DNA of 64,000 nt from Ruminococcus sp. (GTDB lineage Bacteria; Bacillota; Clostridia; Oscillospirales; Ruminococcaceae): NCBI GenBank assembly GCA_017472145.1, contig JAFUQX010000011.1, positions 88,930-152,929 of the forward strand, in the 5' to 3' direction. Each line of letters opens with the position of its first letter. The stretch's first letter is position 1. The notes beneath the pieces are model-generated. The model was given only the letters and a program-made list of their open reading frames with translations, searched no databases and was not told the origin of the DNA. The position numbers and the translations under genes are program-made. This document shows, piece after piece, positions 1-8,250 of this stretch.

Positions 1-438
1 CAGATTCTGAAGCTTCAGGGTTCTCCGGCGCAGGTGGTCAAGCACACGTCCCGGCGTGCCGATGACGATATTGGCGCCATTCTTCAGAGCGTAGATCTGA
101 CGCTCCATGCTTGCGCCGCCGTAGACAGCCACAGGCTTTACATACTTTTTGAATTTGGAAAATTTAGCGATTTCCTCACAGGCCTGCATGGCCAGCTCTC
201 TTGTAGGACAGAGGATCAGGGCATTTACAAAGTGCCGTGTTTCCTCTGTGATCTGCTCGATGATCGGCAGACTGAAGGCTGCAGTCTTTCCTGTACCTGT
301 GTTGGATTTTCCGATGACATCCCGTCCCTCCAGCAGGGGCGGAATGGCCTTTTCCTGGATTTCCGTCATCTCCGAAAATCCGATTTTCTCCACAGCCTGT
401 ATCAGCTCCGGAGAGAGATTGATTTCATGAAACTGCAT
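1..438 (-). CDS. DEAD-box ATP-dependent RNA helicase, N-terminal part (cut by window edge)
   Basis: The first 146 codons of a DEAD-box RNA helicase are visible; the rest lies beyond the left edge. These enzymes use ATP to unwind short RNA duplexes in ribosome assembly, mRNA decay or cold adaptation. Visible motifs in order are the Q motif (FSEMTEIQ, about residue 20), Walker A (SNTGTGKT, about 45-52), motif Ia (PTRELA, about 80), the GG motif (YGGAS) and motif Ib (TPGR, about 128). The DEAD motif itself is not in view. The ATG at 438 is chosen because an AAAGGA site precedes it by a few bases. It lies downstream of yebC but behind a terminator, so it may have its own promoter. Which DEAD-box subfamily it belongs to cannot be told without the C-terminus. 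Confidence 0.9.
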   Translation of the reverse strand, partial: MQFHEINLSPELIQAVEKIGFSEMTEIQEKAIPPLLEGRDVIGKSNTGTGKTAAFSLPIIEQITEETRHFVNALILCPTRELAMQACEEIAKFSKFKKYVKPVAVYGGASMERQIYALKNGANIVIGTPGRVLDHLRRRTLKLQNL

Positions 439-486
439 TTTGCGTCCTTTCTCATTTTTCTCATGTGTTCTCAGTTGTTTTCAGTG

Positions 487-517
487 AAAAAGCGTATCCG
501 AATGGGCTCGGATACGC
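487..517 (-). terminator. Rho-independent terminator after yebC
   Basis: A 10-bp perfect stem (GCGTATCCGA paired with TCGGATACGC) with a 6-base loop is followed, read on the minus strand, by TTTTTC. It lies just past the yebC stop codon and before the helicase gene, and so closes the rplU-to-yebC operon. Confidence 0.85.
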
Positions 518-533
518 CTTGCATTTTTTGGAA

Positions 534-1268
534 TCAGTCTTCCTCGGGCATGTTCCAGTTGTGGTACACATTCTGAACGTCGTCGTTATCCTCCAGATGC
601 TCCAGCAGCAGATTCATCTTCTTGATCTGCTCCTCATCAGTTAGAGTGGTGTAGGTCGCCGGGATCATATCCACTTCAGCGGACATGACATTATAGCCCT
701 TTCCGGTGAGACCGTCACGCAGACCGGCCAGTGCAGAGGGTGCACATACAACCTCGATCACATCTTCTTCTACAGACAGGTCGTCGGCCTCGAACTCAAA
801 GCAGTCCTCCATCACAGCGTCCTCATCCAGGCCGGTATTTTCCAGCACAACAACGCCCTTTTCGGTAAACATAAAGGATACACAGCCGGTTGTTCCCAGA
901 TTTCCGCCGTACTTGTCGAAATAGTGACGGACATCAGCCGCAGTACGGTTCTTGTTGTCGGTCAGGCAGTCCACGATAACCGCAACGCCGCCCGGACCAT
1001 AGCCCTCATAGACGTTGTTTTCGTAGCTGTTCTTATCGCCGTCTCCAGCGGCCTTCTTGATGACACGCTCGATGTTGTCATTGGGTACATTATTGGACTT
1101 GGCCTTGGCGATCAGGTCACGCAGCTTGGTGTTGCTGGCCGGATCCGGGCCGCCTTCCTTTACGCAAACGGTGATCTCACGGCCGATCTTAGTGAAGATC
1201 TTTGCCTTGACCGCATCAGTTGCTTCCTTCCGTCTTTTGATATTGTTCCATTTTGAATGTCCTGACAT
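534..1268 (-). CDS. yebC: YebC/PmpR/TACO1-family protein
   Basis: A 244-residue protein that begins with the family signature MSGHSKWNNIKRRK and keeps the normal full length of about 240-250 residues. YebC-family proteins were first described as DNA-binding regulators. Later work on bacterial YebC and mitochondrial TACO1 points to a role in translation, helping ribosomes through proline-rich stretches. The gene is the last of the rplU-prp-rpmA-obg-mrnC-yebC run, with only 3 bases between it and mrnC, so a translation-related job fits the neighbourhood. A strong terminator follows directly. The family assignment is firm; the exact role is inferred from family members. Confidence 0.95.
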   Translation of the reverse strand: MSGHSKWNNIKRRKEATDAVKAKIFTKIGREITVCVKEGGPDPASNTKLRDLIAKAKSNNVPNDNIERVIKKAAGDGDKNSYENNVYEGYGPGGVAVIVDCLTDNKNRTAADVRHYFDKYGGNLGTTGCVSFMFTEKGVVVLENTGLDEDAVMEDCFEFEADDLSVEEDVIEVVCAPSALAGLRDGLTGKGYNVMSAEVDMIPATYTTLTDEEQIKKMNLLLEHLEDNDDVQNVYHNWNMPEED

Positions 1269-1271
1269 GTT

Positions 1272-1700
1272 TTAACACTCCTTGTTGAAAAGATCAGTAT
1301 CTGCCTGACAAATCAGATCAAACAGAGTATGCAGCCGCTCCTCAGCTCCTGTCAGATGCAGAAATCCGAACAGAGCTTCCAGACCGGTTGCTTTATGATA
1401 ATCCGCAGCATTGCCGTTTTTCGGGACAGAATTGCCCGTGGCATTGCGGCCTCTTTTATAAATCGTAATTTCATCCTCACTCAGCTCTGGCAGAATCCGT
1501 TCGATGGCCGCCGCCTGATAGGCTGCACAGACACGCTGGATTTTCAGGGCGTGCAGCTGTGAAGCCGGCATATTGGCATATCGCAGAATGCGGTCACGCA
1601 TCAGGATTTCATACACGCTGTCTCCCAGAAAGGCCAGAGCCAGGGGACTGTATTGCTTGGCCTCTGCAACTGTCATAGGCTGATGCATACTGCAATCCAT
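1272..1700 (-). CDS. mrnC: Mini-ribonuclease III
   Basis: A 142-residue RNase III catalytic domain without a double-stranded-RNA-binding domain, as expected for Mini-III, which matures the ends of 23S rRNA in Firmicutes. The N-terminal signature is AFLGDSVYEILMRDRIL, in which the LGD and the following E correspond to the metal-binding RNase III motif. The KATGLEALFGFLHLTG segment near the C-terminus carries the second conserved acidic site. It sits 9 bases after obg and 3 bases before yebC, clearly within one transcription unit devoted to ribosome assembly. Length and motifs are normal. In-frame alternative starts exist a few codons in (MHQPM, MTVAE); the first ATG is kept. Confidence 0.93.
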   Translation of the reverse strand: MDCSMHQPMTVAEAKQYSPLALAFLGDSVYEILMRDRILRYANMPASQLHALKIQRVCAAYQAAAIERILPELSEDEITIYKRGRNATGNSVPKNGNAADYHKATGLEALFGFLHLTGAEERLHTLFDLICQADTDLFNKEC

Positions 1701-1709
1701 CCTTTCTTT

Positions 1710-2981
1710 TTAGGAAACAAAGTCGAACTCAAAGCCGAGGATATTGACCGTATCGCCTTCCTCAATGCCCTTTTCCTCCAGTGCATCGATGATACCGCTG
1801 CTGCGGAGCACACGCTGGAAGTATTGCAGGGAGGAGTAGTCATCCATATTGACGGTGCGCATGATCGGCTCCAGCCACTTTGCATCCACGAAGTAAATGC
1901 CGTCCTCGATCTCGATCTCAAACTGACCGTAGGTATCTGCGATCAGCTCCTCCTCGGTGATCGGCTCCGGCTCGTACTGAAGAATGGGCGGAAGCTCGGC
2001 CAGCATATGACCGGCAGCCTGAACCAGCTCGGAGGTACCCTGTGTAGTGGCCGCAGAGATCTCATAGAAAGGGAGTCCCTTTTCTTCAATATAGGCACGG
2101 AACCGGGCGATCTGCTCAGGATCGGCCATATCGCATTTGTTGGCAGCTACGATCTGCGGACGCTGAGCCAGATCCTCGCTGAACCGCTCCAGCTCCTGTT
2201 GGATCTTCTCATAGTCCTCGATGGCGTCACGTCCCTCGATACCGGAAACATCCACTACATGAACGATCAGCCGGCATCGCTCAACATGACGCAGGAACTC
2301 ATGGCCCAGCCCCACGCCGTCGCTTGCACCTTCGATCAGTCCCGGAATATCGGCCATAACAAAGGATTTCTCCTCACCCAGACGAACCACGCCGAGAACC
2401 GGAGTCAGGGTGGTAAAGTGATAGTTTGCGATCTTCGGCTTGGCTGCGCTGACAACAGAGATCAGCGTGGATTTGCCCACATTCGGGTAGCCGACCAGAC
2501 CTACATCCGCCAGCAGCTTCAGCTCCAGTGTGACCTCAAATTCCTCTCCGGGAAAGCCCGGCTTTGCAAAACGGGGAATCTGACGAGTGGATGTGGCAAA
2601 GTGGATGTTGCCCTTGCCGCCCCGGCCGCCCTTGGCCAGAACCTGCGGCTCATCCGTGGAAAGATCCGCCATAATACGGCCTGTCACTGCATTGCGGATG
2701 ACAGTGCCTCTGGGTACCTTGATCACCAGATCCGGCGCACTCTTGCCAGTGCAGTTCTTTGCACCGCCCGGTTCGCCGTTCTTTGCAACATATTTTCTCT
2801 TATAGCGGAAGTCAATCAGCGTAGAGAAGTTGTCATCCACCTGAAAGATGATATCGCCGCCCTTACCGCCGTCGCCGCCGTCCGGACCGCCGGCTGCAAC
2901 ATATTTTTCACGATGGAAAGAAACTGCGCCGTCGCCGCCGTTTCCGGCCTTGATTTTGATTTTCGCCTTATCTACAAACAT
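1710..2981 (-). CDS. obg: GTPase Obg (ribosome assembly factor)
   Basis: A 423-residue Obg-family GTPase that acts in large ribosomal subunit assembly and the stress response. The glycine-rich Obg fold covers about residues 1-158 (GGDGGKGGDI motif near 35-45). The G domain follows with G1 GYPNVGKST at 164-172, G3 DIPGLIEG near 212 and G4 NKCD near 283. The last 70 residues form the OCT domain found in many Firmicute and actinobacterial Obg proteins. The gene follows rpmA after 109 bases that contain a hairpin and a small dyad (GGATGTAC/GTACATCC at 3001-3020). The linkage rplU-rpmA-obg is conserved across bacteria. A GAGAGGT sequence precedes the ATG. Confidence 0.97.
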   Translation of the reverse strand: MFVDKAKIKIKAGNGGDGAVSFHREKYVAAGGPDGGDGGKGGDIIFQVDDNFSTLIDFRYKRKYVAKNGEPGGAKNCTGKSAPDLVIKVPRGTVIRNAVTGRIMADLSTDEPQVLAKGGRGGKGNIHFATSTRQIPRFAKPGFPGEEFEVTLELKLLADVGLVGYPNVGKSTLISVVSAAKPKIANYHFTTLTPVLGVVRLGEEKSFVMADIPGLIEGASDGVGLGHEFLRHVERCRLIVHVVDVSGIEGRDAIEDYEKIQQELERFSEDLAQRPQIVAANKCDMADPEQIARFRAYIEEKGLPFYEISAATTQGTSELVQAAGHMLAELPPILQYEPEPITEEELIADTYGQFEIEIEDGIYFVDAKWLEPIMRTVNMDDYSSLQYFQRVLRSSGIIDALEEKGIEEGDTVNILGFEFDFVS

Positions 2982-3036
2982 GAAAATTTACCTCTCGTAG
3001 GGATGTACGGATGTACATCCGGGCTTGTATGATGAA

Positions 3037-3066
3037 AAGAAAATCCCAAGCGAGTGCTCGGGATTT
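3037..3066 (-). terminator. Intra-operon terminator/attenuator between rpmA and obg
   Basis: On the minus strand AAATCCC and GGGATTT form a stem around a short loop, followed by TTTTCTTTTC. The stem has a mismatch near the loop, so termination may be partial. This would give more rplU-prp-rpmA transcript than obg transcript, as expected for ribosomal proteins versus an assembly factor. Confidence 0.55.
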
Positions 3067-3090
3067 CTGTCAGATTCATTGGAATCGCAA

Positions 3091-3372
3091 TTATTCAGCA
3101 GCGTATACGCTAACCTTCTTGCGGTCACGGCCAAAACGCTCGAACTTTACAGTACCGTCAACCATTGCGAACAGTGTGTCGTCAGAACCGATGCCAACAC
3201 CGTTACCCGGATGAATGTGTGTACCTCTCTGGCGAACCAGGATGTTGCCAGCCTTTACGAACTGACCGTCCGCTCTCTTGACGCCCAGTCTCTTGGACTC
3301 GGAATCACGGCCGTTCTTAGTAGAACCAGAACCCTTCTTATGAGCGAAGAACTGAATACTAATCTTCAGCAT
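3091..3372 (-). CDS. rpmA: 50S ribosomal protein L27 (with N-terminal propeptide)
   Basis: A 93-residue L27, a large-subunit protein near the peptidyl-transferase centre. It begins [18 protein letters not shown], so it has the short N-terminal extension typical of Firmicutes that ends in QFFA and is removed by the protease Prp before the mature AHKKG/HKKG end can work on the ribosome. The prp gene is directly upstream, between rplU and rpmA, which agrees with this. The body carries the usual [20 protein letters not shown] segment. Length is normal for a Firmicute L27. Confidence 0.97.
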   Translation of the reverse strand: MLKISIQFFAHKKGSGSTKNGRDSESKRLGVKRADGQFVKAGNILVRQRGTHIHPGNGVGIGSDDTLFAMVDGTVKFERFGRDRKKVSVYAAE

Positions 3373-3378
3373 GTTATA

Positions 3379-3696
3379 TTACACCTCCGTGTGCTTTATT
3401 TGAATAAAACGGGGAAAATCTCCCTTCATCAACTGCATCTGCAACTTAAAACCTTCCAGCACCTTCACACCCTCCGGGGATGGACTGTCCGGAAGCCGGA
3501 TGCCGATACAGTTATCCTCCACACTGATCTCAGCGGGGATCTTAAAAATCTCTGTCAGCATATTGGCGGTCATCTGCACAGCGGTGGATACCCCTGCACA
3601 TACAATATCCTCGCCCTGCTCAGCAAAGCCGGCGTGGCCAGAAACCCTGCATCCGCAGAGCTGCTGATTATGCTGATAGAAACAGATACGGATCAT
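3379..3696 (-). CDS. prp: Ribosomal-processing cysteine protease Prp
   Basis: A 105-residue protein of the Prp family (once YsxB). Prp is the cysteine protease that removes the N-terminal extension of L27 in Firmicutes. The catalytic motifs are clear: GHAGFAEQGEDIVCAGVS carries the active-site His (about residue 20) and the Cys of IVCAGVS (about residue 33). The gene overlaps the rplU stop by a base and ends 6 bases before rpmA, the standard L21-Prp-L27 order. Together with the QFFA site in L27 this gives a complete processing pair. Confidence 0.93.
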   Translation of the reverse strand: MIRICFYQHNQQLCGCRVSGHAGFAEQGEDIVCAGVSTAVQMTANMLTEIFKIPAEISVEDNCIGIRLPDSPSPEGVKVLEGFKLQMQLMKGDFPRFIQIKHTEV

Positions 3697-4007
3697 TATG
3701 CGTTGATTGCTTCGATCTGTACCTGAGTATACGGCTGTCTGTGACCCTGCTTCTTCTTCTCGCCCTTCTTCGGCTTGTAAGTCATAACAGTGATCTTCTT
3801 TGCCTTGCCGTTCTTCAGAACCTTAGCGGATACAGTTGCACCTGCAACGTAGGGAGCACCTACGGACAGACCTGCATCTGTGCTTACTGCGACAACCTTG
3901 TCAAAAGTAACTGTGCTGTCTGCCTCAACGTTCAGCTTTTCGATGAACAGAGTATCGCCAGCCTTTACCTGATACTGCTTGCCGCCTGTTTCAATAACTG
4001 CGTACAT
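3696..4007 (-). CDS. rplU: 50S ribosomal protein L21
   Basis: A 103-residue L21, which binds 23S rRNA in the large subunit. The start at 4007 gives [20 protein letters not shown], the canonical N-terminus; an upstream in-frame start at 4109 would translate the leader and lies at the -10 region, so it is rejected. The C-terminal basic tail ([19 protein letters not shown]) is typical. It is the first gene of the operon, behind a consensus promoter and an 80-base structured leader. Confidence 0.97.
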   Translation of the reverse strand: MYAVIETGGKQYQVKAGDTLFIEKLNVEADSTVTFDKVVAVSTDAGLSVGAPYVAGATVSAKVLKNGKAKKITVMTYKPKKGEKKKQGHRQPYTQVQIEAINA

Positions 4008-4088
4008 GTTTTTGGCACCTGCCTTTTCCTTAAAAACTCGCTGCTTCGGGTGAGCGTAGCTCTTGCATAAACCCGGAATGCATGCGGT
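4008..4088 (-). promoter_or_regulatory. Candidate L21 leader RNA (5' UTR of rplU)
   Basis: About 80 transcribed bases lie between the predicted transcription start and the rplU ATG. They contain a CCGGGT...ACCCG pairing around AAGAGCTACGC and a purine-rich stretch before the start codon. Firmicutes often have an autoregulatory L21 leader at this place. Position and gene order fit that class, but I matched it by context, not by a covariance model. Confidence 0.5.
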
Positions 4089-4094
4089 TTTATA

Positions 4095-4123
4095 ATTATA
4101 CCACACCACTTGCAGCCTGTCAA
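4095..4123 (-). promoter_or_regulatory. Consensus sigma-A promoter of the rplU operon
   Basis: On the minus strand TTGACA (4118-4123) and TATAAT (4095-4100) are separated by exactly 17 bases, a perfect consensus for vegetative sigma factor. It is placed to transcribe the L21 leader and rplU, in line with a highly expressed ribosomal operon. Confidence 0.9.
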
Positions 4124-4276
4124 GAGGAAAATGTAAATTTTTCTAAGTTTTTCGTACTTTCCGGAATCATCCGATTTCTGAGAAATCCGGAGGATCCATG
4201 CCTTGTGAATTGTGCGCAGATTCAGGCAGGAAGGAAAATTCGGAAATGTGAAATGTGCTGGTTCATTTTCTGGGAC

Positions 4277-4305
4277 TTTACAAAAGCGGAGAGATGTGGT
4301 AAAAT
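4277..4305 (+). promoter_or_regulatory. Sigma-A-type promoter of the VanY-like gene
   Basis: TTTACA (4277-4282), a 17-base spacer and TAAAAT (4300-4305) lie about 50 bases upstream of the ATG at 4355. The rplU promoter runs the other way from 4123, so the interval 4124-4276 is the divergent intergenic region and holds no further clear signal. Confidence 0.7.
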
Positions 4306-4354
4306 AAAAATGTATGTAAAAGCATCGGATATTTCGATTGAAAGGATAGATCTT

Positions 4355-5395
4355 ATGGAACAGCAGAATGAAAACAGACAGCATGAGCCGTCCGGAGCCG
4401 CTCGCCCCAGAACCAGAAGGAAGACACGCCGCCGTGTTCGTTATGACCGCATTGCCATTGCGCTGATCCTTCTGATCGCCATTCTGGTGCTGATGGGCAG
4501 CTGCACATGCAGCTGTGTGAAGTGCGTATGCAGCCCGTCCGAATCCTCTGAGACCGAGAGCAGCGGAACGGACAAGGATGAACAGACCACGGATGCAGAA
4601 GGCGGGGAAGATTCCAGTGGCGCAGCCAGCCAGACGACAGCTGCACAGAATGCAGTATCCCTGTCCCTGACGGCCGAGGATATGGGCAAAGGTCCTCTTG
4701 CCGTGGTAAATGCAGAAACGGAATACAAGTTCCCGGCCGGTGATGTGGAGCTTGTGAATGTATTTGATAAACGCAACGGAAGCTATACTGTCAGCAGCAT
4801 GGATGTGCAGCTGGATGCAGAGGCGGTAGAGCAGCTGAATGTGCTTTTGTCGGAATTCAGTACTATATATGGCAAGACAGATATTCAGGTGGAGTCCGGC
4901 TACCGAAGCAAGCAGGATCAGCAGGAGCGCTACTCAAACGGCAGCTCCATTTTCCCGGGCGGCTTTTCTGACTATCACACAGGCCGTTCTTTTGATCTGA
5001 ACATCAGCGGTGAGAGCGGCAACAGCTACTATACGCCTACCGGAGATTATGCATGGATCGCAGAGCATGCGCATGAGTACGGCTTTGTCGTGCGCTATCC
5101 GGACGGCAAGATCGATTCTACCGGCGTGAATCCCCGGGCCTATACCTTCCATTATGCAGGCGTTCCTCATTCAGCCTACATGTATGAATATGACTATAGT
5201 CTGGAGGAATATGTTGAGGCCATACGCGCCTATTCGGTTACAGAGCCGCTGAGTTTCAAGGTGGGCGATATCACATGGAAGATATTCTATACAGAGGGTG
5301 CTGCTGCGGGCGGTACAGTCGTAAGCATCCCCAGCTGTGAGGAGTACACCGTGTCCGGTGATAATCTGGGCGGATTTATTGTGGCCTATCACTGA
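4355..5395 (+). CDS. VanY-like D-Ala-D-Ala carboxypeptidase (M15 family), membrane anchored
   Basis: A 346-residue protein starting at the ATG at 4355, chosen for its AAAGGA site; the longer upstream reading would cross the promoter. Residues 1-25 are basic, followed by a hydrophobic membrane segment near 33-50 ending in a Cys-rich stretch (CTCSCVKCVCS), then an acidic Ser/Thr linker to about 100. The C-terminal half is an M15B/VanY peptidase domain: VESGYRSKQDQQ, then SDYHTGRSFDL with the zinc-ligand His and Asp, and a late FHYAGVPHSAYM with another His. Such enzymes trim the terminal D-alanine from peptidoglycan stems outside the cell. The linker and anchor are as in other Firmicute members. 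There is no vanRS or vanHAX nearby, so glycopeptide resistance is not implied. Confidence 0.85.
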   Translation: MEQQNENRQHEPSGAARPRTRRKTRRRVRYDRIAIALILLIAILVLMGSCTCSCVKCVCSPSESSETESSGTDKDEQTTDAEGGEDSSGAASQTTAAQNAVSLSLTAEDMGKGPLAVVNAETEYKFPAGDVELVNVFDKRNGSYTVSSMDVQLDAEAVEQLNVLLSEFSTIYGKTDIQVESGYRSKQDQQERYSNGSSIFPGGFSDYHTGRSFDLNISGESGNSYYTPTGDYAWIAEHAHEYGFVVRYPDGKIDSTGVNPRAYTFHYAGVPHSAYMYEYDYSLEEYVEAIRAYSVTEPLSFKVGDITWKIFYTEGAAAGGTVVSIPSCEEYTVSGDNLGGFIVAYH

Positions 5396-5415
5396 GCGAA
5401 GAAATAGAATGCAGA

Positions 5416-5446
5416 AGCGGTCTGAGAGGGCCGCTTTTTCTTTTTT
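5416..5446 (+). terminator. Rho-independent terminator after the VanY-like gene
   Basis: AGCGGTC...GGGCCGCT forms a short GC-rich stem with a TGAGA loop, followed by TTTTTCTTTTTT. It ends about 20 bases after the stop codon. Confidence 0.85.
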
Positions 5447-5522
5447 GTATGAAATATCTAAAAATATAAGATGTTGTCGGAGCAAATTCTTTCTGATAAT
5501 CTCAAAAAAATTGGATTAGCCC

Positions 5523-5551
5523 TTGCAAAATCAGGGAAAATGGTGTACAAT
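5523..5551 (+). promoter_or_regulatory. Promoter of the glycolytic cluster (pgk)
   Basis: TTGCAA (5523-5528), a 17-base spacer and TACAAT (5546-5551) precede pgk by about 75 bases. No other good promoter is seen before gpmI, so pgk, the small membrane gene, tpiA and gpmI may be co-transcribed from here. Confidence 0.75.
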
Positions 5552-5627
5552 ATATATGTTTGGTATATGTGCGGTGCAGATATACCGTAAATACTGGTAT
5601 TTTAATCATGAAAGGATGTCAAATCAA

Positions 5628-6842
5628 ATGGCAGGTTTAAACAAGGTTACAGTAGAAGATATCAATGTAAAGGGTCAGCGTGTTCTGGTACGTGTTGACT
5701 TCAATGTTCCCATGAAGGACGGCGTTATCACAAACGATAACAGAATTCAGGCTGCTCTGCCGACCATCAAGAAGCTGGTTGCAGACGGCGGCAAGGTGAT
5801 CCTGTGCTCTCACCTGGGCAAGCCGAAGAATGGCCCGGAGGCTAAGTTCTCCCTGAAGGCTGCTGCTGAGAGACTGGCTGAGCTGGTTGACACAAAGGTT
5901 ACTTTTGTTCCGTCCGATGTTGTTGTTGATGATACGGTAAAGGCTGCTGTGGATGCAATGAACGAGGGTGAGATCATCGTTCTGGAGAATACACGTTTCC
6001 GCGGTGCAGAGGAGACCAAGAACGGCGAAGAATTCAGCAAGGAGCTGGCTTCCATTGCTGATGTATTTGTAATGGACGCATTCGGCAGCGCACACAGAGC
6101 ACATGCTTCTACCGCCGGCGTTACAAAGTTTGTTCAGACCACTGCTGTTGGCTATCTGATGCAGAAGGAGATCCAGTACCTGGGCAATGCAGTAGAGGTT
6201 CCGGAAAGACCGTTTGTTGCGATTCTGGGCGGCGCAAAGGTTGCAGACAAGCTGAATGTTATCTCCAACCTGCTGGAAAAGTGCGATACCCTGATCATCG
6301 GCGGCGGTATGGCTTACACCTTCATCAAGGCCAACGGCGGCTCTATCGGTACTTCTCTGGTAGATGATGAGAAGATCGACTACTGCAAGGAAATGCTGGC
6401 CAAGGCTGAGAGCCTGGGCAAGAAGATCCTGCTGCCGGTAGATACAGCTATCACAGCTGAGTTCCCGAACCCGATCGATGCAGAGATCGAGATCGAGATC
6501 TGCAAGTCCTCTGAGATCCCGGCGGACAAGATGGGTCTGGATATCGGTACAGAGACACAGGCTCTGTTTGCTGAGGCTGTAAAGTCTGCAAAGACTGTTG
6601 TATGGAACGGCCCGATGGGTGTATTTGAGAACCCGATCCTGGCTAAGGGTACAATTGCTGTAGCAAAGGCTCTGGCTGAGACAGATGCAACAACGATCAT
6701 CGGCGGCGGCGACTCCGCAGCAGCTGTAATGCAGCTGGGCTTTGCTGATAAGATGAGCCACATTTCCACAGGCGGCGGCGCTTCTCTGGAATATCTGGAG
6801 GGCAAGGTTCTGCCGGGCGTTGATGTAATCGCAAACAAGTAA
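5628..6842 (+). CDS. pgk: Phosphoglycerate kinase
   Basis: A 404-residue phosphoglycerate kinase, the glycolytic enzyme that moves the phosphate of 1,3-bisphosphoglycerate to ADP. The substrate-binding [11 protein letters not shown] motif is near residue 22, the basic-patch segment [13 protein letters not shown] near 55, and the ATP-binding loop WNGPMGVFE near 330, with GGGDSAAAV near 360. The start at 5628 ([11 protein letters not shown]) gives the usual length; an ATG four codons upstream (5616) sits inside the AAAGGA site and is less likely. It heads a cluster with tpiA and gpmI. Codon use is strongly biased, as for a highly expressed gene. Confidence 0.97.
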   Translation: MAGLNKVTVEDINVKGQRVLVRVDFNVPMKDGVITNDNRIQAALPTIKKLVADGGKVILCSHLGKPKNGPEAKFSLKAAAERLAELVDTKVTFVPSDVVVDDTVKAAVDAMNEGEIIVLENTRFRGAEETKNGEEFSKELASIADVFVMDAFGSAHRAHASTAGVTKFVQTTAVGYLMQKEIQYLGNAVEVPERPFVAILGGAKVADKLNVISNLLEKCDTLIIGGGMAYTFIKANGGSIGTSLVDDEKIDYCKEMLAKAESLGKKILLPVDTAITAEFPNPIDAEIEIEICKSSEIPADKMGLDIGTETQALFAEAVKSAKTVVWNGPMGVFENPILAKGTIAVAKALAETDATTIIGGGDSAAAVMQLGFADKMSHISTGGGASLEYLEGKVLPGVDVIANK

Positions 6843-6915
6843 TTGACTGCAAAAGAGGACAAGGAGTATCGTAAATTCCTGTTATCTTAAAAATGTTTTC
6901 TGGACAGCACTGAAA

Positions 6916-7389
6916 ATGGATATTGATGGAATGATCATTTTTGTTTTGGTATTTGCAGTTTTCTTTGGTCTCGGCTTACTGTTATTTATCTGTGGACTGG
7001 AATATGGCTTTAACCTTTTTTACAGAATGAACAGAATGAAACTGAACCGATCCAAATGGACAAAGATCAATGCAAAAATTGTAGGGATGAAAAGGGTTCC
7101 GGAAAAAGCAATACGCTTTCGTATTGGCCGCGAGTCCGGTGATCTTTGCGAATATGCTGTGATTTATCATGTTGATAATATAAAGTATAAAAAACATATT
7201 ATAAGTCCGGATGCGGTTTTGCAGGGGAAATATGTATGCTTATATTATAAAAACAGCAATCCTGGTCATATTAAGCAGATATCCCGGATCCTTCCGAAAA
7301 AAAGGAATATACCGCTTGCAGCTTTTTTGTTTGTTTTAAGTGCGTTTTCTTTTATCAGCGGCTGTCTGGTGATTTCCGAGTTAATTTGA
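6916..7389 (+). CDS. Small membrane protein, DUF3592-like, inserted between pgk and tpiA
   Basis: A 157-residue protein with a hydrophobic segment at about residues 6-28 and a second at about 133-155. Between them is a soluble, beta-rich part with the pattern YAVIYHVDNIKYKKH followed by VCLYYKNSNPGH. Two outer helices around a small beta domain and a V-x-Y-x-V-D-x-x-x-Y pattern resemble DUF3592 proteins, whose function is unknown. The gene is in the same direction as pgk and tpiA, 16 bases before tpiA, but its codon use is more AT-rich and unbiased than that of the glycolytic genes on either side, which suggests a later insertion. No ribosome binding site stands out before 6916; ATG codons a few residues in are alternatives. 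Confidence 0.6.
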   Translation: MDIDGMIIFVLVFAVFFGLGLLLFICGLEYGFNLFYRMNRMKLNRSKWTKINAKIVGMKRVPEKAIRFRIGRESGDLCEYAVIYHVDNIKYKKHIISPDAVLQGKYVCLYYKNSNPGHIKQISRILPKKRNIPLAAFLFVLSAFSFISGCLVISELI

Positions 7390-7405
7390 AAAAGGATTAA
7401 ATATA

Positions 7406-8173
7406 ATGAATAAGGCACTGAGAAAGGCTATTATTGCCGGCAACTGGAAGATGAACAAGAACCGTAAGGAGGCTGCTGAGCTGATCGAGGCTCTGAAGCC
7501 CATTGCTGCGGACAAGACCTGCGGCGTGGTTATCTGCGTACCGTTTACAAACCTGGAGACGGCTCTGCGTCTGACAGAGGGCACAAATATCGAGGTGGGC
7601 GCTGAGAACGTACACTTTGAAAAGAGCGGCGCATATACAGGTGAGATCTCTGCGGATATGCTGACAGAGATGGGCGTGAAGTATGTTATCATCGGTCACT
7701 CCGAGAGAAGACAGTACTTTGGTGAAACCGATGAGACCGTTTGCAAGAGAACCATGGCTGCTCTGGAAGCTGGAATGACAGTGATTCTGTGCGTTGGCGA
7801 AACACTGGAGGAAAGAGAGCTGGGCATTACAGAGGAAATCGTTGCCAAGCAGGTAAAGGTTGCTCTGAGCCAGGCTTGCGAGAAGTGCGTGAAGAACGTA
7901 GTGATTGCATACGAGCCGGTATGGGCCATCGGTACGGGCAAGACTGCTACTGCTGAGCAGGCAGAGGAGGTTTGCGCATTCATCCGTAAGACGGTTGCTG
8001 GTATGTTCGGTCAGGCTGCTGCGGACGGTATGACCATCCAGTACGGCGGTTCTATGAACGAGAAGAACTGTGCAGAGCTGTTGGCCAAGGAGAACATCGA
8101 CGGCGGTCTGATCGGCGGCGCTTCTCTGGTAGCTGAGAAGTTCGGCGTTCTGCTGGAAGAGGCTTCCAAGTAA
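7406..8173 (+). CDS. tpiA: Triosephosphate isomerase
   Basis: A 255-residue triosephosphate isomerase interconverting dihydroxyacetone phosphate and glyceraldehyde 3-phosphate. Visible family motifs are AGNWKMNKN at the N-terminus (substrate Asn and Lys), IGHSERR near residue 97 (catalytic His) and the catalytic Glu in AYEPVWAIGTGK near 170, followed by the phosphate loop YGGSM and GGLIGGASL. The start has AAAGGA upstream with suitable spacing. It follows pgk (with a small membrane gene between) and precedes gpmI. Confidence 0.97.
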   Translation: MNKALRKAIIAGNWKMNKNRKEAAELIEALKPIAADKTCGVVICVPFTNLETALRLTEGTNIEVGAENVHFEKSGAYTGEISADMLTEMGVKYVIIGHSERRQYFGETDETVCKRTMAALEAGMTVILCVGETLEERELGITEEIVAKQVKVALSQACEKCVKNVVIAYEPVWAIGTGKTATAEQAEEVCAFIRKTVAGMFGQAAADGMTIQYGGSMNEKNCAELLAKENIDGGLIGGASLVAEKFGVLLEEASK

Positions 8174-8203
8174 GTTTTTCTGAATGTTGAAATAATGCAT
8201 AAG

Positions 8204-8227
8204 CGGGCGGTGAAAAACCGCCCGTTT
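8204..8227 (+). terminator. Hairpin between tpiA and gpmI, weak terminator or processing site
   Basis: CGGGCGGT and ACCGCCCG form a perfect 8-bp stem around GAAAA, but only TTTC follows, so full termination is unlikely. It may lower gpmI expression relative to tpiA or stabilise the upstream mRNA end. Confidence 0.5.
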
Positions 8228-8250
8228 CTGAAGGAAAGGGTAGATAGAAA

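Noticed and set aside
1653-3032. A 459-codon plus-strand frame opposite obg, and similar long frames opposite pgk, gpmI, rel, recJ and lacZ
   Set aside because: These are shadows of well-recognised genes on the other strand, produced by strong codon bias.
4082-4354. An extended N-terminus for the VanY-like protein
   Set aside because: It would be translated across the divergent promoters; the ATG at 4355 has the ribosome binding site and a normal membrane-anchor start.
4355-5395. Glycopeptide resistance from the VanY-like gene
   Set aside because: No vanHAX or vanRS genes are near, and VanY-type peptidases are common in ordinary wall metabolism.
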